Shown here: positions 43,818 through 52,918 of the stretch, one piece after another
Numbering within the stretch: the first letter of the stretch is position 1
Layout: every line of letters begins with the position of its first letter
NCBI GenBank assembly: GCA_041392505.1
Contig: JAWKLX010000034.1
Span: forward strand, 37,212 to 101,211
Source of the DNA: UBA6168 sp041392505
GTDB lineage: Bacteria > Bacteroidota > Bacteroidia > Chitinophagales > Saprospiraceae
Direction: 5' to 3'
Length of the DNA stretch: 64,000 nt
Translations under genes and position numbers: made by a program
Notes under the pieces: model-generated
What the model was told of the DNA's origin: nothing
Seen by the model: the letters and a program-made list of their open reading frames with translations, nothing else
Database searches by the model: none

Positions 43818-44702
43818 ATGAAATCACCTGTCCCCACGAGCTATCATGAACTGCAAACCGAAGCAGTTACTTACCACAAATTCCGGCTGGAGCGGGCCTT
43901 AGACGGCATCGTTGATTATTGTTGGAGCATCCGCAACACGGCGCAGGAACCGCAGTCCACGCCCGACATCCACATCCCCGACGGGATGATGGAGGTGGTG
44001 TTCATTTTGGAAGGGACTTATGAGAAAAAAGAGGTCGGCACGGCCAGTTCGCAAACTAAGCAGGTGGTGGAGAGCTGCGTGATTGGGCTTCAGACCGAGT
44101 CGCATTTCGTAAAAGGGCTGGGCATGATGTGGATGTTGGGCATCAAGTTCACCCCATTTGGTTTTGCTAGGCTGTTTGGACATCGGGTATATGCTTCAAA
44201 AAACGAACAGGTGGCGCTCCCCGATTTTGGGGCCAAGTGGCTTTGTGAATTGCAGGATAGACTTGCCGAACTGACCTGCATTGCGTCCATTTCCCAAGCG
44301 ATTTCAGCGGCGCTGCTGCAAGCGCTCCGGTCGGGCGAAGCGCCTGACTCCTTGAAGTTCTCAGCGGATTGCCTCACCACCATTCTTTCCCGAAAAGGTT
44401 GCCTTTCTGTGGAGGAATTGTCAGCCCGGCATTACAAGAGCGTTCGCCAAATCCAGCGCTATTTCAGGGAACATTTCGATGCCTCGCCCAAGGAGTTCAT
44501 CAATATCACCCGTTTTAAAAACCTGTACCAGGAAAGCATCGTCCGCAACCACCTCCCGCACCAGTTCCTCGATTATGGCTATTTCGACCAGGCCCATTTT
44601 ATCCATGATTTTCGGCGGCGCACCGGCGTGGCACCTTCTCAAGCCATACAAGCGGATTTTTTGATGAAAAACAGGATTGCGGCTGTTAACCTTGGTCATT
44701 GA
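43818..44702 (+). CDS. AraC family transcriptional regulator (DUF6597 sensor plus HTH)
   Basis: This 294-residue regulator has an N-terminal DUF6597-type sensor domain (FRLERALDGIVDYCWSIR, IPDGMMEVVFIL, GIKFTPFGFARLFG). The C-terminal AraC helix-turn-helix pair contains SVEELSARHYKSVRQIQRYFREHFDASPKEF and DYGYFDQAHFIHDFRRRTGVAPSQ. It would bind DNA as a transcription factor in response to an unknown small signal. The next gene, a small secreted protein 99 bases downstream, is a likely target. Confidence 0.92.
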   Translation: MKSPVPTSYHELQTEAVTYHKFRLERALDGIVDYCWSIRNTAQEPQSTPDIHIPDGMMEVVFILEGTYEKKEVGTASSQTKQVVESCVIGLQTESHFVKGLGMMWMLGIKFTPFGFARLFGHRVYASKNEQVALPDFGAKWLCELQDRLAELTCIASISQAISAALLQALRSGEAPDSLKFSADCLTTILSRKGCLSVEELSARHYKSVRQIQRYFREHFDASPKEFINITRFKNLYQESIVRNHLPHQFLDYGYFDQAHFIHDFRRRTGVAPSQAIQADFLMKNRIAAVNLGH

Positions 44703-44766
44703 GCCAGAAATTAATAGGTCTAACCTACTTGTCGTGTTTTTACAATCAAGCCCCTTGCCCTCCGGC

Positions 44767-44774
44767 TATTTTTG
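44767..44774 (+). promoter_or_regulatory. -7 box-like TATTTTTG before the 44802 gene
   Basis: TATTTTTG fits TAnnTTTG and lies 28 bases before the start codon, a normal leader length. The expected -33 TTG is not at the usual distance, which could mean activator dependence on the adjacent AraC protein. Confidence 0.35.
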
Positions 44775-44801
44775 CCCTTATTTCACCAAATTAATTGAAA
44801 G

Positions 44802-45221
44802 ATGAAACGCATCATTTTCAGCATAGCGCTTGTGGCATTTGCACTAATAACAAATGGCCAATCCCTGCATCGGGACAACCTGCTGGGCATACACGTCATG
44901 GATGTAAAACTGAACCCCGGCGTATCGCTGGAAGCCTTCACCGAGTTTTTTGTGTCGGAGGTCATACCCGAATATGAAAAGCACTGGCTGGGGTTGAAAG
45001 GACATATCGTCCAATCGGTGCGGGGCGAGTACAAGGGCAAATTGGCCATCATTTGGGTCTTCGCCACCGAGCCTACCCGTGACTATTACTTCAATGCCGA
45101 CGGCACGATGCACGAGCGGGAAATAGCAAGTCTTGAAAAAGTGAAGCCCATTGAGGAAGAATTAAAAAAACGTTTCGGGACCTATACCGTGGACTACAAG
45201 GATGACTGGGTAGTGCAATAA
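44802..45221 (+). CDS. Small secreted protein with dimeric alpha-beta barrel-like fold (predicted)
   Basis: This 139-residue protein has a signal peptide (IIFSIALVAFALITNGQS). The mature part has the strand-helix pattern of ABM/NIPSNAP-like domains (LLGIHVMDVKLNPGVSLEAFTEFFVSEVIPEYEKH), ending TYTVDYKDDWVVQ. The larger protein at 57099 looks like a distant relative with a similar layout. Function is unknown. It follows the AraC gene and may be regulated by it. Confidence 0.65.
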   Translation: MKRIIFSIALVAFALITNGQSLHRDNLLGIHVMDVKLNPGVSLEAFTEFFVSEVIPEYEKHWLGLKGHIVQSVRGEYKGKLAIIWVFATEPTRDYYFNADGTMHEREIASLEKVKPIEEELKKRFGTYTVDYKDDWVVQ

Positions 45222-45332
45222 TTGAGGGAAATTTTTAGTAGCAAAGTAGGCGTTACAGTAAGCCTCATTGAAATGGCTTAGCGGTAAACAGACTGCCAAA
45301 GGCTTAATAAAATCCAAAAAATCAGGAAAATC

Positions 45333-45400
45333 CATGCTTTTAGCAAATCCCTTTGGAGGCCGAGCAATCTACTGCTTCAAAATGAAAATGATCCCGCTCA
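45333..45400 (+). repeat. Dispersed structured element, copy F (fragment)
   Basis: ATGC...AGCA at 45333, CCTTTGGAGGCCGAGCAATC (45350-45369) and CCCGCTCATT at the end match the spacing of copy C, especially CCTTGGAGGGCCGAGCAGATC there, but both ends are lost. It overlaps the stop codon of the 45398-47779 gene. Confidence 0.55.
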
Positions 45401-47779
45401 TTTGCCAAAATAATCCTTTATCACTGGGCACATCCCCGTTATCTCATCCCATGTCTCGGTTTGTTTGTATTGGGCCGCCCAATCCTCAAAGTAGGATAAT
45501 TCTTTTCGTTGGTAAAACTTCGGCCGATCGGGCCAGGAAAGGCTATCGATTTCCGCTTGTTCAGCAGGGGTTAGGTCATAATGCTGGGAATGCAGACGGG
45601 CGATGAGGAAGTCAGCCCGGGCTGCCAGTTCGCCGTTGTCGGGGGCTGCAGCCTTGGCTTTGGTTAAATATTCGAGCGCCCGTTTTCCTTCAAAATAGAC
45701 CTCGTTCATAACGGTTGAATGCGGCAAATAGGTGTTGTAATCTACCATATCCGGACCATCACCTATCGACCAGCCATAGCAGAACATCATCCAACTTTTA
45801 CCCTGCTGCATGCAGTTGAGCCATGCCGTGCCGATCTGCAAATAATTTTCGGCGGCTTTATCAGGATTGGATTTTGCTTCCGTTTCGAGGTTGAGGAGAC
45901 GCTGTACAAAAGCGGTTTTGGTGTCAGGAAAATGCCCCCGGTGGGTGCTATCCTGCCAGACCACAAAGGGGTCGGAAACGAGGCAGTTGGCAAACTCATA
46001 TTTCGTTTTCCAAAAATCTTTCTCCACTTTTGAAAAGGCCGAAAGCGCCTCTGGCAAATCATTTTTCCGGAAGGAAATAGTGCCCCGCAGATCGAGCAGG
46101 GCATTGCGGGAAGGGAAATAAGCGCTGGTCAAATATTCCTCAAATGCTGTTTTATCAGGTTTATCCAACAGGGCGATCACATCATCAATGTCCTTTTCGG
46201 TGGCCTTCCAGTCCAAGAAATTTAGCAGCGCATAATATTCTGAAGAAAGGCTATTGTCCTTCGACGGCATGTGCAGGGCGTGGTTGTTGAAACAATAGGC
46301 GTAAAGCAAATTTCCCTTTTTCATAAATGCCTCTTTCAACAGCAAATTCAGCGCCTCGAAATCCCTTCCACCTTTGGGCTGGTTTTTATAAATGGCTTGC
46401 AGGGACACCAACAAATCGGCCATTTTCGCCTGTACATCAGGTTTGGAAATATCCGCTTGGTTGAGCAGGAGTAGCAGTTCTTCGGTTGCCCGTTGTTCTT
46501 TTATAGATTGACGGCAGTTCTCACTGATGGCATTAAGGTGATTAGCGGCGGAGGGGTCATGCTCCATGCTCAATAGGTGGGCTGTGAGCAGGTTGAGCAG
46601 GTCGGCATCCAGGCCTTTTTTACCAATTGTTTGTTGAAAATAGCCACGCACTTCGGAAAGGTAAAGCAGATCCTTTTGACGGTTGATGCGGCGGAAATCA
46701 TCCCACTGGCCACTCTCCCATTCCCAATACATTTCTTCACTAACGCCTGGGTAAACGGCAGGGCCGCCATTGGTCAGTTCGTTGGTGAGCAGCCAATCTT
46801 CCAGCTTGTTGACCTCCCGCACGAACAGCAACGGCAAGAAGCGGTTGGCAGGATCGAGTTCGGTTATTTTTTGGATATTGTCGAGCGAGTGGCCTGGGTT
46901 TTTAATTTCTAAAAGCGCCAACAAAGCAGCCCGTTCGTGGTCGTTTTGGGCAAATGCAAAAGCGGTATCGAAATGTTTTTTAGCAAAATTCTGATAGGCG
47001 GAGACATTCTTTTCCGGGCAGCGGTCGAACGACATCCCGTACAGATAGGCGCTGTACGCCGGGTCACTGACCATCGCCGCTTTGTGGTGCAGCGCCCAAT
47101 CGCTCAGAACAGTAGAGCGGTCATTTTTGAAATAGGTGTCATACAGCGCATCGAACCCGGCCCGGTCGTTGGCGTAGCGGTTCATCAGCATCAATTGGTA
47201 GGCATAGCGGCGCTGCAACCACGGGTCATTGGTGTTGTTCATCGCCGATTCCCCTTCCGTTTTTAGTTGTTGTTTTTCTATTTCAACATCTTGCTCAGGT
47301 TGGTCCCAACTGTTGCGCCACGGGTCAGCCAACTCTTCACTGGAGAGGTGTTCGTATTTTTTGGCAAACACCAAATAGTCCAACACGGCCTTGTTTTCTG
47401 TTTTCAAAAGGGTTTGCAAAAAAAGGTTTCCACCAAAACGTTTGCTCTCCGTGCCTTCGGCAATGGCGTTCAGCACATTGTCGAGCGATGTGCCGTAAAG
47501 GAATTCAGCCACATCGGTATGGGTAGTGCCGTTGCCGACCCGTGCTGCCCATTCTTCGCAATTCCGGCGGCGGTCGCTGCCATTGGTATCGTTGCCGTAA
47601 TGGTTGAGGTATTCCGACGAATAGAAAAAAGCGGAGTAGCCATCGCCTGCCAAATAGGGGTTGAGGAAAGCGACCCGGTAGTCTTCGCCGAAGTCATAAA
47701 AGCCAGATGAACAGGCATTTGCCAATGGCAGTGGCAGCAGTACGGCTGCCAAACAAGCGATGCAATGATTTTGTGTCAT
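45398..47779 (-). CDS. Large TPR-like exported protein of unknown function
   Basis: This 793-residue protein has an export signal with a lipobox-like end (LLPLPLANAC), so it may be a lipoprotein. Most of it is helical and repeat-like, resembling TPR arrays (EYLTKAKAAAPDNGELAARADFLIARLHSQHY). An aromatic-rich N-terminal part (SGFYDFGEDYRVAFLNPYL) precedes these. No enzyme motif is seen. It is followed on the same strand by nothing, and preceded at 48016 by a lipoprotein gene; this pairing appears in other Bacteroidota to my recollection, but the function is unknown. A decayed copy of its 3' end is present at 43470. Confidence 0.78.
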   Translation of the reverse strand: MTQNHCIACLAAVLLPLPLANACSSGFYDFGEDYRVAFLNPYLAGDGYSAFFYSSEYLNHYGNDTNGSDRRRNCEEWAARVGNGTTHTDVAEFLYGTSLDNVLNAIAEGTESKRFGGNLFLQTLLKTENKAVLDYLVFAKKYEHLSSEELADPWRNSWDQPEQDVEIEKQQLKTEGESAMNNTNDPWLQRRYAYQLMLMNRYANDRAGFDALYDTYFKNDRSTVLSDWALHHKAAMVSDPAYSAYLYGMSFDRCPEKNVSAYQNFAKKHFDTAFAFAQNDHERAALLALLEIKNPGHSLDNIQKITELDPANRFLPLLFVREVNKLEDWLLTNELTNGGPAVYPGVSEEMYWEWESGQWDDFRRINRQKDLLYLSEVRGYFQQTIGKKGLDADLLNLLTAHLLSMEHDPSAANHLNAISENCRQSIKEQRATEELLLLLNQADISKPDVQAKMADLLVSLQAIYKNQPKGGRDFEALNLLLKEAFMKKGNLLYAYCFNNHALHMPSKDNSLSSEYYALLNFLDWKATEKDIDDVIALLDKPDKTAFEEYLTSAYFPSRNALLDLRGTISFRKNDLPEALSAFSKVEKDFWKTKYEFANCLVSDPFVVWQDSTHRGHFPDTKTAFVQRLLNLETEAKSNPDKAAENYLQIGTAWLNCMQQGKSWMMFCYGWSIGDGPDMVDYNTYLPHSTVMNEVYFEGKRALEYLTKAKAAAPDNGELAARADFLIARLHSQHYDLTPAEQAEIDSLSWPDRPKFYQRKELSYFEDWAAQYKQTETWDEITGMCPVIKDYFGK

Positions 47780-47825
47780 GGTGAAAGGTTGATGGTGTTA
47801 ACAACTAATCAGCTCATAATATAAA

Positions 47826-47980
47826 AATCGGCGGAAAAGTCATTCTTATGGCAACTTCCCAACGTGCCCCTCCAGGGATTTTCAGGGGAAAAACGAAGCC
47901 ATCTTTCCTTAAAATCCCGTGATTTGAATTTCAGCAGTATGTTCCCTTGAAAAAGTCAAATATGGTTCGGCCCACATTGC
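47826..47980 (+). repeat. Dispersed structured element, copy G (decayed)
   Basis: TTCGGCCCACATT at 47966-47978 and AGCAG near 47935 occur at the expected spacing. AGGGATTTTCAGGGG and CCTTAAAATCCC (47872 to 47919) correspond to the internal hairpin seen in copy D. The left core is degenerate. It lies between the 45398 and 48016 genes. Confidence 0.6.
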
Positions 47981-48015
47981 TAATGAAACATAAAGGAGTC
48001 AAAGCTATTATGTCA

Positions 48016-49185
48016 TCATTTCCCCGAAACGAATTTTTCAAAAACTTTACCTGCCTGAAAAGCACGTATGTTTTCGGCATCCCAATCAAAAAAAGAAAGG
48101 CCATAAACGGCATCAATGGCTGCCAATTGCCCGGCCAATTGTTCCAGTTCCTGCGGCGAGGCTGCATCGAGACGGACGATGTTGCCCTGCCGCATATAGA
48201 CTTCTGAAAACACGGTGTCCTGCGTAAAGCGGTAGCGGTTTTCACCAACGGCCACGAACAACGGGTTGTTTTCCACGTCTGTTTTGGACAACCCGCTGGC
48301 CAAACCCTTGAACTGGTTTTCGTGAAACAAAGCCCCCCAACTAAACATCGGCAGTGCAGCTTCGAGCGGCAAGGGGTACGTGCCATTTTTCAAATAACCG
48401 TTCACCAAAGCCGCATCAAAAATGGCATCGTTCACAGCGGGGTCTTTGGGCGGCGCCACATTGTAGCACATCAGCGTCGCCTGATCGACGGGAGGTATGC
48501 CAGCCGCTTCCCGATCCCGGAATTGGTGCAGCCGCACGGTGCAGGAAATGGCCATGCCGGGGTTCTTTTTTTTCATGGCATTGATAAAAGCAAAATAGCG
48601 TTCCCGGGTGGAAGGCGTCCAGTCGCAGTCGAGTTGGATTTCTGTGATGCGTTCGAGGAAGCGGCTTTGTATAAGGTTTGCCAGACTGTCCTTTGCCTCC
48701 CAGTCAGTGACTTCCGCATTGTCCATATCCCTCCATTGATAAGGGCTGATGAGGTAGCGGAAATGGTCGGTTATTTCCCTTATTTTTTGGGAAACTTGAC
48801 CCGCCAAGGTGTCGATCTGGATGTCTTGTGAAAATACCCGGTTGGTCAAAAAAACGGTCGGCACTAATTGTAGGTCTTGGATGCGGGCGCCATTATTTTC
48901 CCAAATCCAACTCCGTTCCCAGGTATCGGCAACTATTTCACCGACAGGCACGGCCATGTTGCGGGAAGGGCTCCAGTCCACATCGAAGTAACGGACATAC
49001 AATTTTTTGACGGCCAGTGAATCGGCCAGCGCCTTGTCCTCTTTCCCGAAAGCAAGGGTTGTTTTCCAATAGTAAAAATTGCAGGCAGGGTGTTGGCCGT
49101 CTTCGTGGAGTTTTCCGTTTTTACAGGCAGCCAGCAGCAGTGCAAAAAGAAGGGAAATAGCAAAAAAGGTTGGACTGATTTTCAT
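48016..49185 (-). CDS. Lipoprotein of unknown function with TIM-barrel-like layout
   Basis: This 389-residue protein has a clear lipoprotein signal (AISLLFALLLAAC). The body shows alternating strands and helices (KKLYVRYFDVDWSPSRNMA, EIQLDCDWTPSTRERYFAFI, ISCTVRLHQFRD, GIPPVDQATLMCYNVA, AVYGLSFFDWDAENI), a layout resembling a glycoside-hydrolase-like TIM barrel. No catalytic residues can be assigned with confidence. The start at 49185 is chosen because it places the lipobox correctly; an upstream in-frame start at 49314 would hide it. It precedes the TPR-like gene on the same strand. Confidence 0.75.
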   Translation of the reverse strand: MKISPTFFAISLLFALLLAACKNGKLHEDGQHPACNFYYWKTTLAFGKEDKALADSLAVKKLYVRYFDVDWSPSRNMAVPVGEIVADTWERSWIWENNGARIQDLQLVPTVFLTNRVFSQDIQIDTLAGQVSQKIREITDHFRYLISPYQWRDMDNAEVTDWEAKDSLANLIQSRFLERITEIQLDCDWTPSTRERYFAFINAMKKKNPGMAISCTVRLHQFRDREAAGIPPVDQATLMCYNVAPPKDPAVNDAIFDAALVNGYLKNGTYPLPLEAALPMFSWGALFHENQFKGLASGLSKTDVENNPLFVAVGENRYRFTQDTVFSEVYMRQGNIVRLDAASPQELEQLAGQLAAIDAVYGLSFFDWDAENIRAFQAGKVFEKFVSGK

Positions 49186-49524
49186 GGTCGTAGCCCGTCC
49201 GGGCTGTTTGGAAATTTGGACGAAATTAGCGACGGGCGGGGAAGTATGGGAGCGGGGTCGATTATTTGTTGGGGAAAATTTAGTATGCGTAAACCCTTGC
49301 GGGTGCCAAGCCATTTCCTACTTTCTGCAAATTTCACGTACATACTTTAGTTCTATTTCCTTTTCCTACCTTTAGGGTTGACTTAAATCAAACCAAGTGA
49401 GAGGACAGAAATAAATGGAAATAAAGAAATAGGTAGAAATAAAACACAAGCGCCGGATATTCAGTGGTGCAAAGATATTTCAACCATATTTCAATTTTAT
49501 TTTCACTTATGACAACTTGCTAAA

Positions 49525-49714
49525 TACTGTGTAAATTAAGTATGTTTAAAAAATGCGGAGCAGGAAAAGTCGCTCTTTTGGACAGCGTGCCCCGAACTTG
49601 CTTGGGTGCCTCAATAAAACCCCGTTGGGCCGAGCAGTCTCATGCCTCAAGGCGAGGTGAATCGTTCGGCCCACTTGTAGGAGAAAAATTAAAGCAAATT
49701 TAAATTACACAGTA
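49525..49714 (+). repeat. Dispersed structured element, copy H
   Basis: Forward-orientation copy: ATGCGGAGCAGG at 49553-49564, GGGCCGAGCAG at 49627-49637 and TTCGGCCC at 49665-49672. The outer ends TACTGTGTAAATTAAG and its near complement TTTAAATTACACAGTA are unlike those of other copies. CTAAA lies at both ends (49520-49524 and 49715-49719). Confidence 0.85.
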
Positions 49715-49720
49715 CTAAAA

Positions 49721-49842
49721 TACTCTGTAACAAAAATTTCTTTCTGCACCGGGCCGACAAAGTCGGCCCGGTGCAGAAAGGTTTTTAGGTGGCGAGCGGC
49801 TGAAAGCCGCTCGCCACCTAAAAAAACTTTTGTTACACAGCA
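49721..49842. repeat. Twin-hairpin element with TACTCTGTAAC ends
   Basis: Terminal inverted repeats TACTCTGTAACAAAAATTT (49721) and the near complement ending at 49842 enclose two perfect hairpins. The first is at 49740-49780 (19-nt arms around AAA) and the second at 49782-49824 (20-nt arms around GAA). CTAAA again lies at the right end (49843-49847). Its ends resemble those of adjacent copy H, suggesting related mobility. It lies just before the hybrid kinase gene. Confidence 0.8.
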
Positions 49843-49867
49843 CTAAACTTCACAAAAACTGACTTTT

Positions 49868-52800
49868 TTGAGAAAACAGTCCTTATGCCTTTTCATCTAC
49901 CTCAGCCTGGGCTTTTACCAACTCGCTCTTGCCCAGCAACTTCATTTCCAACGCTATGGTATCAAGGAAGGACTGGTGCATTCCGGAACAGGTAGCAGGG
50001 AAGTCATTATTCAGGACAGAGAAGGTTTTATATGGTTTTCTACCCATCACGGTATCAGCCGTTTTGATGGGCGGGAGTTCAAAAACTTTAGGTACGATCC
50101 GCTCAATCCCAACAGCATTGGCAATAACCTGACAGTGTGTATCGTCGAGGCGGATGATGGGAAAATATGGGTGGGGACTACGGACGAAGGGATGTATATT
50201 TTTGATCCTGAAACAGAGGCATTCGTGCAGGTGGGAGAGGAACTTTCGGGCATCTGCGGACAGGGGATGAACACCCTCAATAAAGACCGGGATGGCAACA
50301 TCTGGATCGGCACCCGCTTCAATGGTTTTTGTAAATGGAACAAAAAAACAGGGCAGTTTGAGCAGGTCGGCCACCTTCGGGACGGGCATCATTTTTACCA
50401 ACAAAAAGATGGAGCGGTCTGGCTGGGGGAATGGAACGGCCTGGTTAAGGTCATGCCAGATGGGGATGTCCAGCGGATGCCATACCCCCCTGATGCTCCC
50501 AATGACTGGCGCTATCGGGTAGTGCAGGATCAGGTGGAGATGACGAATGGCCGTCACCTATTAACCTCCTCCTTTGAGGGCTTTTGGGAATTTGATCCGC
50601 TGACCCAAATTTTTAAGGACCTAACCCCCGATTTCCACTTTAAAAACACCAAAGTCCCCTACTCGTTTTTAGCAGATGATAACGGCAAAATATGGATCGG
50701 GGCAGATGGGGAACTATGGCGCTGGAACCCTGCTGATCATTCAAAAACGGTTTACCTCAATGATGACAAAAACCCCAACAGCATCCCCACCTCGATGATA
50801 CCCTGTTTGTTCAAGGATAGGGCAGGCAGCCTGTGGCTCATCACCCGCTGGAACGGGGTCGCAGTCGCCCATGACTTGGACAACCCCTTTGAAATGTTTG
50901 GGGAAATGGATTTTGTGGAAATATTGCCAATGGGGGAAAACAAAGTCGTCGTTTGGGCAGAGAAGGGCACATATCTGTACGACCCCAAAAAAAAGGAACT
51001 CGTCCCATCCGACATTCCCATTGGCCCCCTGCATGGCCTGACCCAAAGTTTATTGAAATATTCGGATGAGGAAATCTTGTTTTCGGAAGGCAACATGAGT
51101 GTACCAAAGTTGTATAATCTGAAAACCCGAATCCTCAGGGCATTGCCCAAAACGAATTTCAACTTCAAATTGGCGCTGGCAGGGGGTAGGATTTGGGGCA
51201 GCTTGCATTACCTTGATGAGCAGGCCAACCAATGGGTAGACATTTTCCCCGAACTTCAACAAAACATCCCCCATTTTATCTCCTCTACCGTTTACTTCCA
51301 GGATATTATCCATGACGAAGGAAGCCGGGTATGGATCTCCACAACGGGGGGTGTTTTCAATTATGACCTGAAAACGAAAAAAGGCAAGGCTTACCACCAT
51401 GACCCGACCGACCCGCATGGTCTGCCGTCGCTTGTTTGCCAATTGATGTACAGGGGCAAAGGAAGAAATTTATATGTGGCAACGACCAATGGCTTGGCCG
51501 TTTACGACCCTGAAAAAGATCATTTCAACAACTACAATCAGCAAAATGGCCTGCTGCACGACGTGGTGCAAACGGTGGTGGAGGATGCTAATGGCAACCC
51601 ATGGATCGGTACGGCGCTCGGTTTGCAAAAGCTCGATCTGGCAACGGGGACTTTCACTAATTACAATGAATTGGATGGGATGCCGGACAAGAATATCAGC
51701 CAACAGTATAGCCGTCGGGATGATGAGGGCTGGCTGTATTTTTATGCGGGTGACAAAGGGTTCCGTTTCCACCCGGACAGTTTGCCTCCCCGCAACGATA
51801 CCGCCCCAGTTTACCTAATGGATTTTTTTCAAAACCATCAGGTCGTAAAAATGGGCGGCACAGACAGCCCATTGCAGAAAATGCTACGCTATACCCCTTC
51901 CCTTACTTTACCATTTGATAAAAATGATTTTGGGTTCAGTTTTACCATGCCCGTCTTTTACAAAGCAGATGAAACAGAGTATTTCTATCGGTTGACGCCC
52001 TTTCAACAAGACTGGCAATCAGCTGGCAATGAACGGGAAATGCATTATACCAACATTGATCCGGGCACTTACACCTTTCAGGTCAAGGCCCGAACGGCCA
52101 ATGGCGTATGGTGTACGGAGGAGGCTTCGGTCGAAATAGTCATCTTGCCCCCTTGGTACCAGACTTGGTGGGCAAGAACCCTTTTTGCACTGCTCATCGG
52201 GGGAGCGTTGTATTTCTTTTACCACCAAAACCTAAACCGGGCACTCGAAAAAGCGGAAAGCCACCGCCTCAAAGAATTGCATGACCTGAAAACCCGCCTC
52301 TATACCAATATCACCCACGAGTTCCGCACCCCGCTCACCGTAATTCTTGGAAATTTGGAAATTATGAAGTTGGAAATTGAGAACAAGGCCAATCAATTTC
52401 CAATTGCCCAATTTCTAATTTGCAAAATCGCTATCACCCGCCGCAACGGCAAAAACCTGCTCCGCCTCATCAACCAATTGCTCGACCTCTCCAAGCTCGA
52501 TTCCGGCACGATGAAGATGGACATGGTACAGGGCGACATCATTAATTATTTACAATACCTGACTGAGTCGTTTTATTCGATGGCATACGAGAAAAAGGTG
52601 CGGCTGACCTTTTATTCAGAAATACCAGAATTGGTCATGGACTATGACGAAGTGAAAATCCAGCACATCATGTACAACCTACTGTCCAATGCGCTCAAGT
52701 TCACTGGAGAAGGCGGCAAAGTGGTACTGCACACCAACCAGACACAACGCAACGGGCAGCGTTTTTTAAGAATGAAAGTACAGGATACGGGCATTGGGAT

Positions 52801-52918
52801 TGCCGAAGATCAGGTACAACACATTTTTGACCGTTTCTTTCAGGCGGACAATTCCAACACCCGCAAAGGGAAGGCACGGGCATCGGGCTGGCGCTCACCA
52901 AAGAACTGGTCGAGCTGA
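49868..52918 (+). CDS. Hybrid two-component regulator, N-terminal part (propeller, Y_Y_Y, kinase), frameshifted
   Basis: The first 1016 residues of a hybrid regulator are encoded here. A signal peptide (LCLFIYLSLGFYQLALAQ) is followed by a two-component-regulator propeller (GKIWVGTTDEGMYIFDPE, GNIWIGTRFNGFCKW and others), a Y_Y_Y domain (YFYRLTPFQQDWQSAG), one membrane helix (ARTLFALLIGGALYFFY) and a kinase with H box THEFRTPLTVILG. The N and G1 boxes are present, but the frame is lost at the G2 box: a G run at 52868-52870 is one base short, giving an aberrant tail (GKARASGWRSPKNWSS). Start is a TTG at 49868. A heptamer-word hairpin is embedded in the frame at 52347-52425. Confidence 0.9.
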   Translation: MRKQSLCLFIYLSLGFYQLALAQQLHFQRYGIKEGLVHSGTGSREVIIQDREGFIWFSTHHGISRFDGREFKNFRYDPLNPNSIGNNLTVCIVEADDGKIWVGTTDEGMYIFDPETEAFVQVGEELSGICGQGMNTLNKDRDGNIWIGTRFNGFCKWNKKTGQFEQVGHLRDGHHFYQQKDGAVWLGEWNGLVKVMPDGDVQRMPYPPDAPNDWRYRVVQDQVEMTNGRHLLTSSFEGFWEFDPLTQIFKDLTPDFHFKNTKVPYSFLADDNGKIWIGADGELWRWNPADHSKTVYLNDDKNPNSIPTSMIPCLFKDRAGSLWLITRWNGVAVAHDLDNPFEMFGEMDFVEILPMGENKVVVWAEKGTYLYDPKKKELVPSDIPIGPLHGLTQSLLKYSDEEILFSEGNMSVPKLYNLKTRILRALPKTNFNFKLALAGGRIWGSLHYLDEQANQWVDIFPELQQNIPHFISSTVYFQDIIHDEGSRVWISTTGGVFNYDLKTKKGKAYHHDPTDPHGLPSLVCQLMYRGKGRNLYVATTNGLAVYDPEKDHFNNYNQQNGLLHDVVQTVVEDANGNPWIGTALGLQKLDLATGTFTNYNELDGMPDKNISQQYSRRDDEGWLYFYAGDKGFRFHPDSLPPRNDTAPVYLMDFFQNHQVVKMGGTDSPLQKMLRYTPSLTLPFDKNDFGFSFTMPVFYKADETEYFYRLTPFQQDWQSAGNEREMHYTNIDPGTYTFQVKARTANGVWCTEEASVEIVILPPWYQTWWARTLFALLIGGALYFFYHQNLNRALEKAESHRLKELHDLKTRLYTNITHEFRTPLTVILGNLEIMKLEIENKANQFPIAQFLICKIAITRRNGKNLLRLINQLLDLSKLDSGTMKMDMVQGDIINYLQYLTESFYSMAYEKKVRLTFYSEIPELVMDYDEVKIQHIMYNLLSNALKFTGEGGKVVLHTNQTQRNGQRFLRMKVQDTGIGIAEDQVQHIFDRFFQADNSNTRKGKARASGWRSPKNWSS
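52347..52425. repeat. Heptamer-word hairpin inside the kinase coding sequence
   Basis: Left part 52347-52380 (TGGAAAT, GGAAATT words) is complementary to 52394-52425 with few mismatches. It encodes NLEIMKLEIENKANQF and the following residues between the H box and the RRNGKNLLRLINQLLDLSKL helix, where relatives carry a shorter unrelated linker. Confidence 0.75.
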
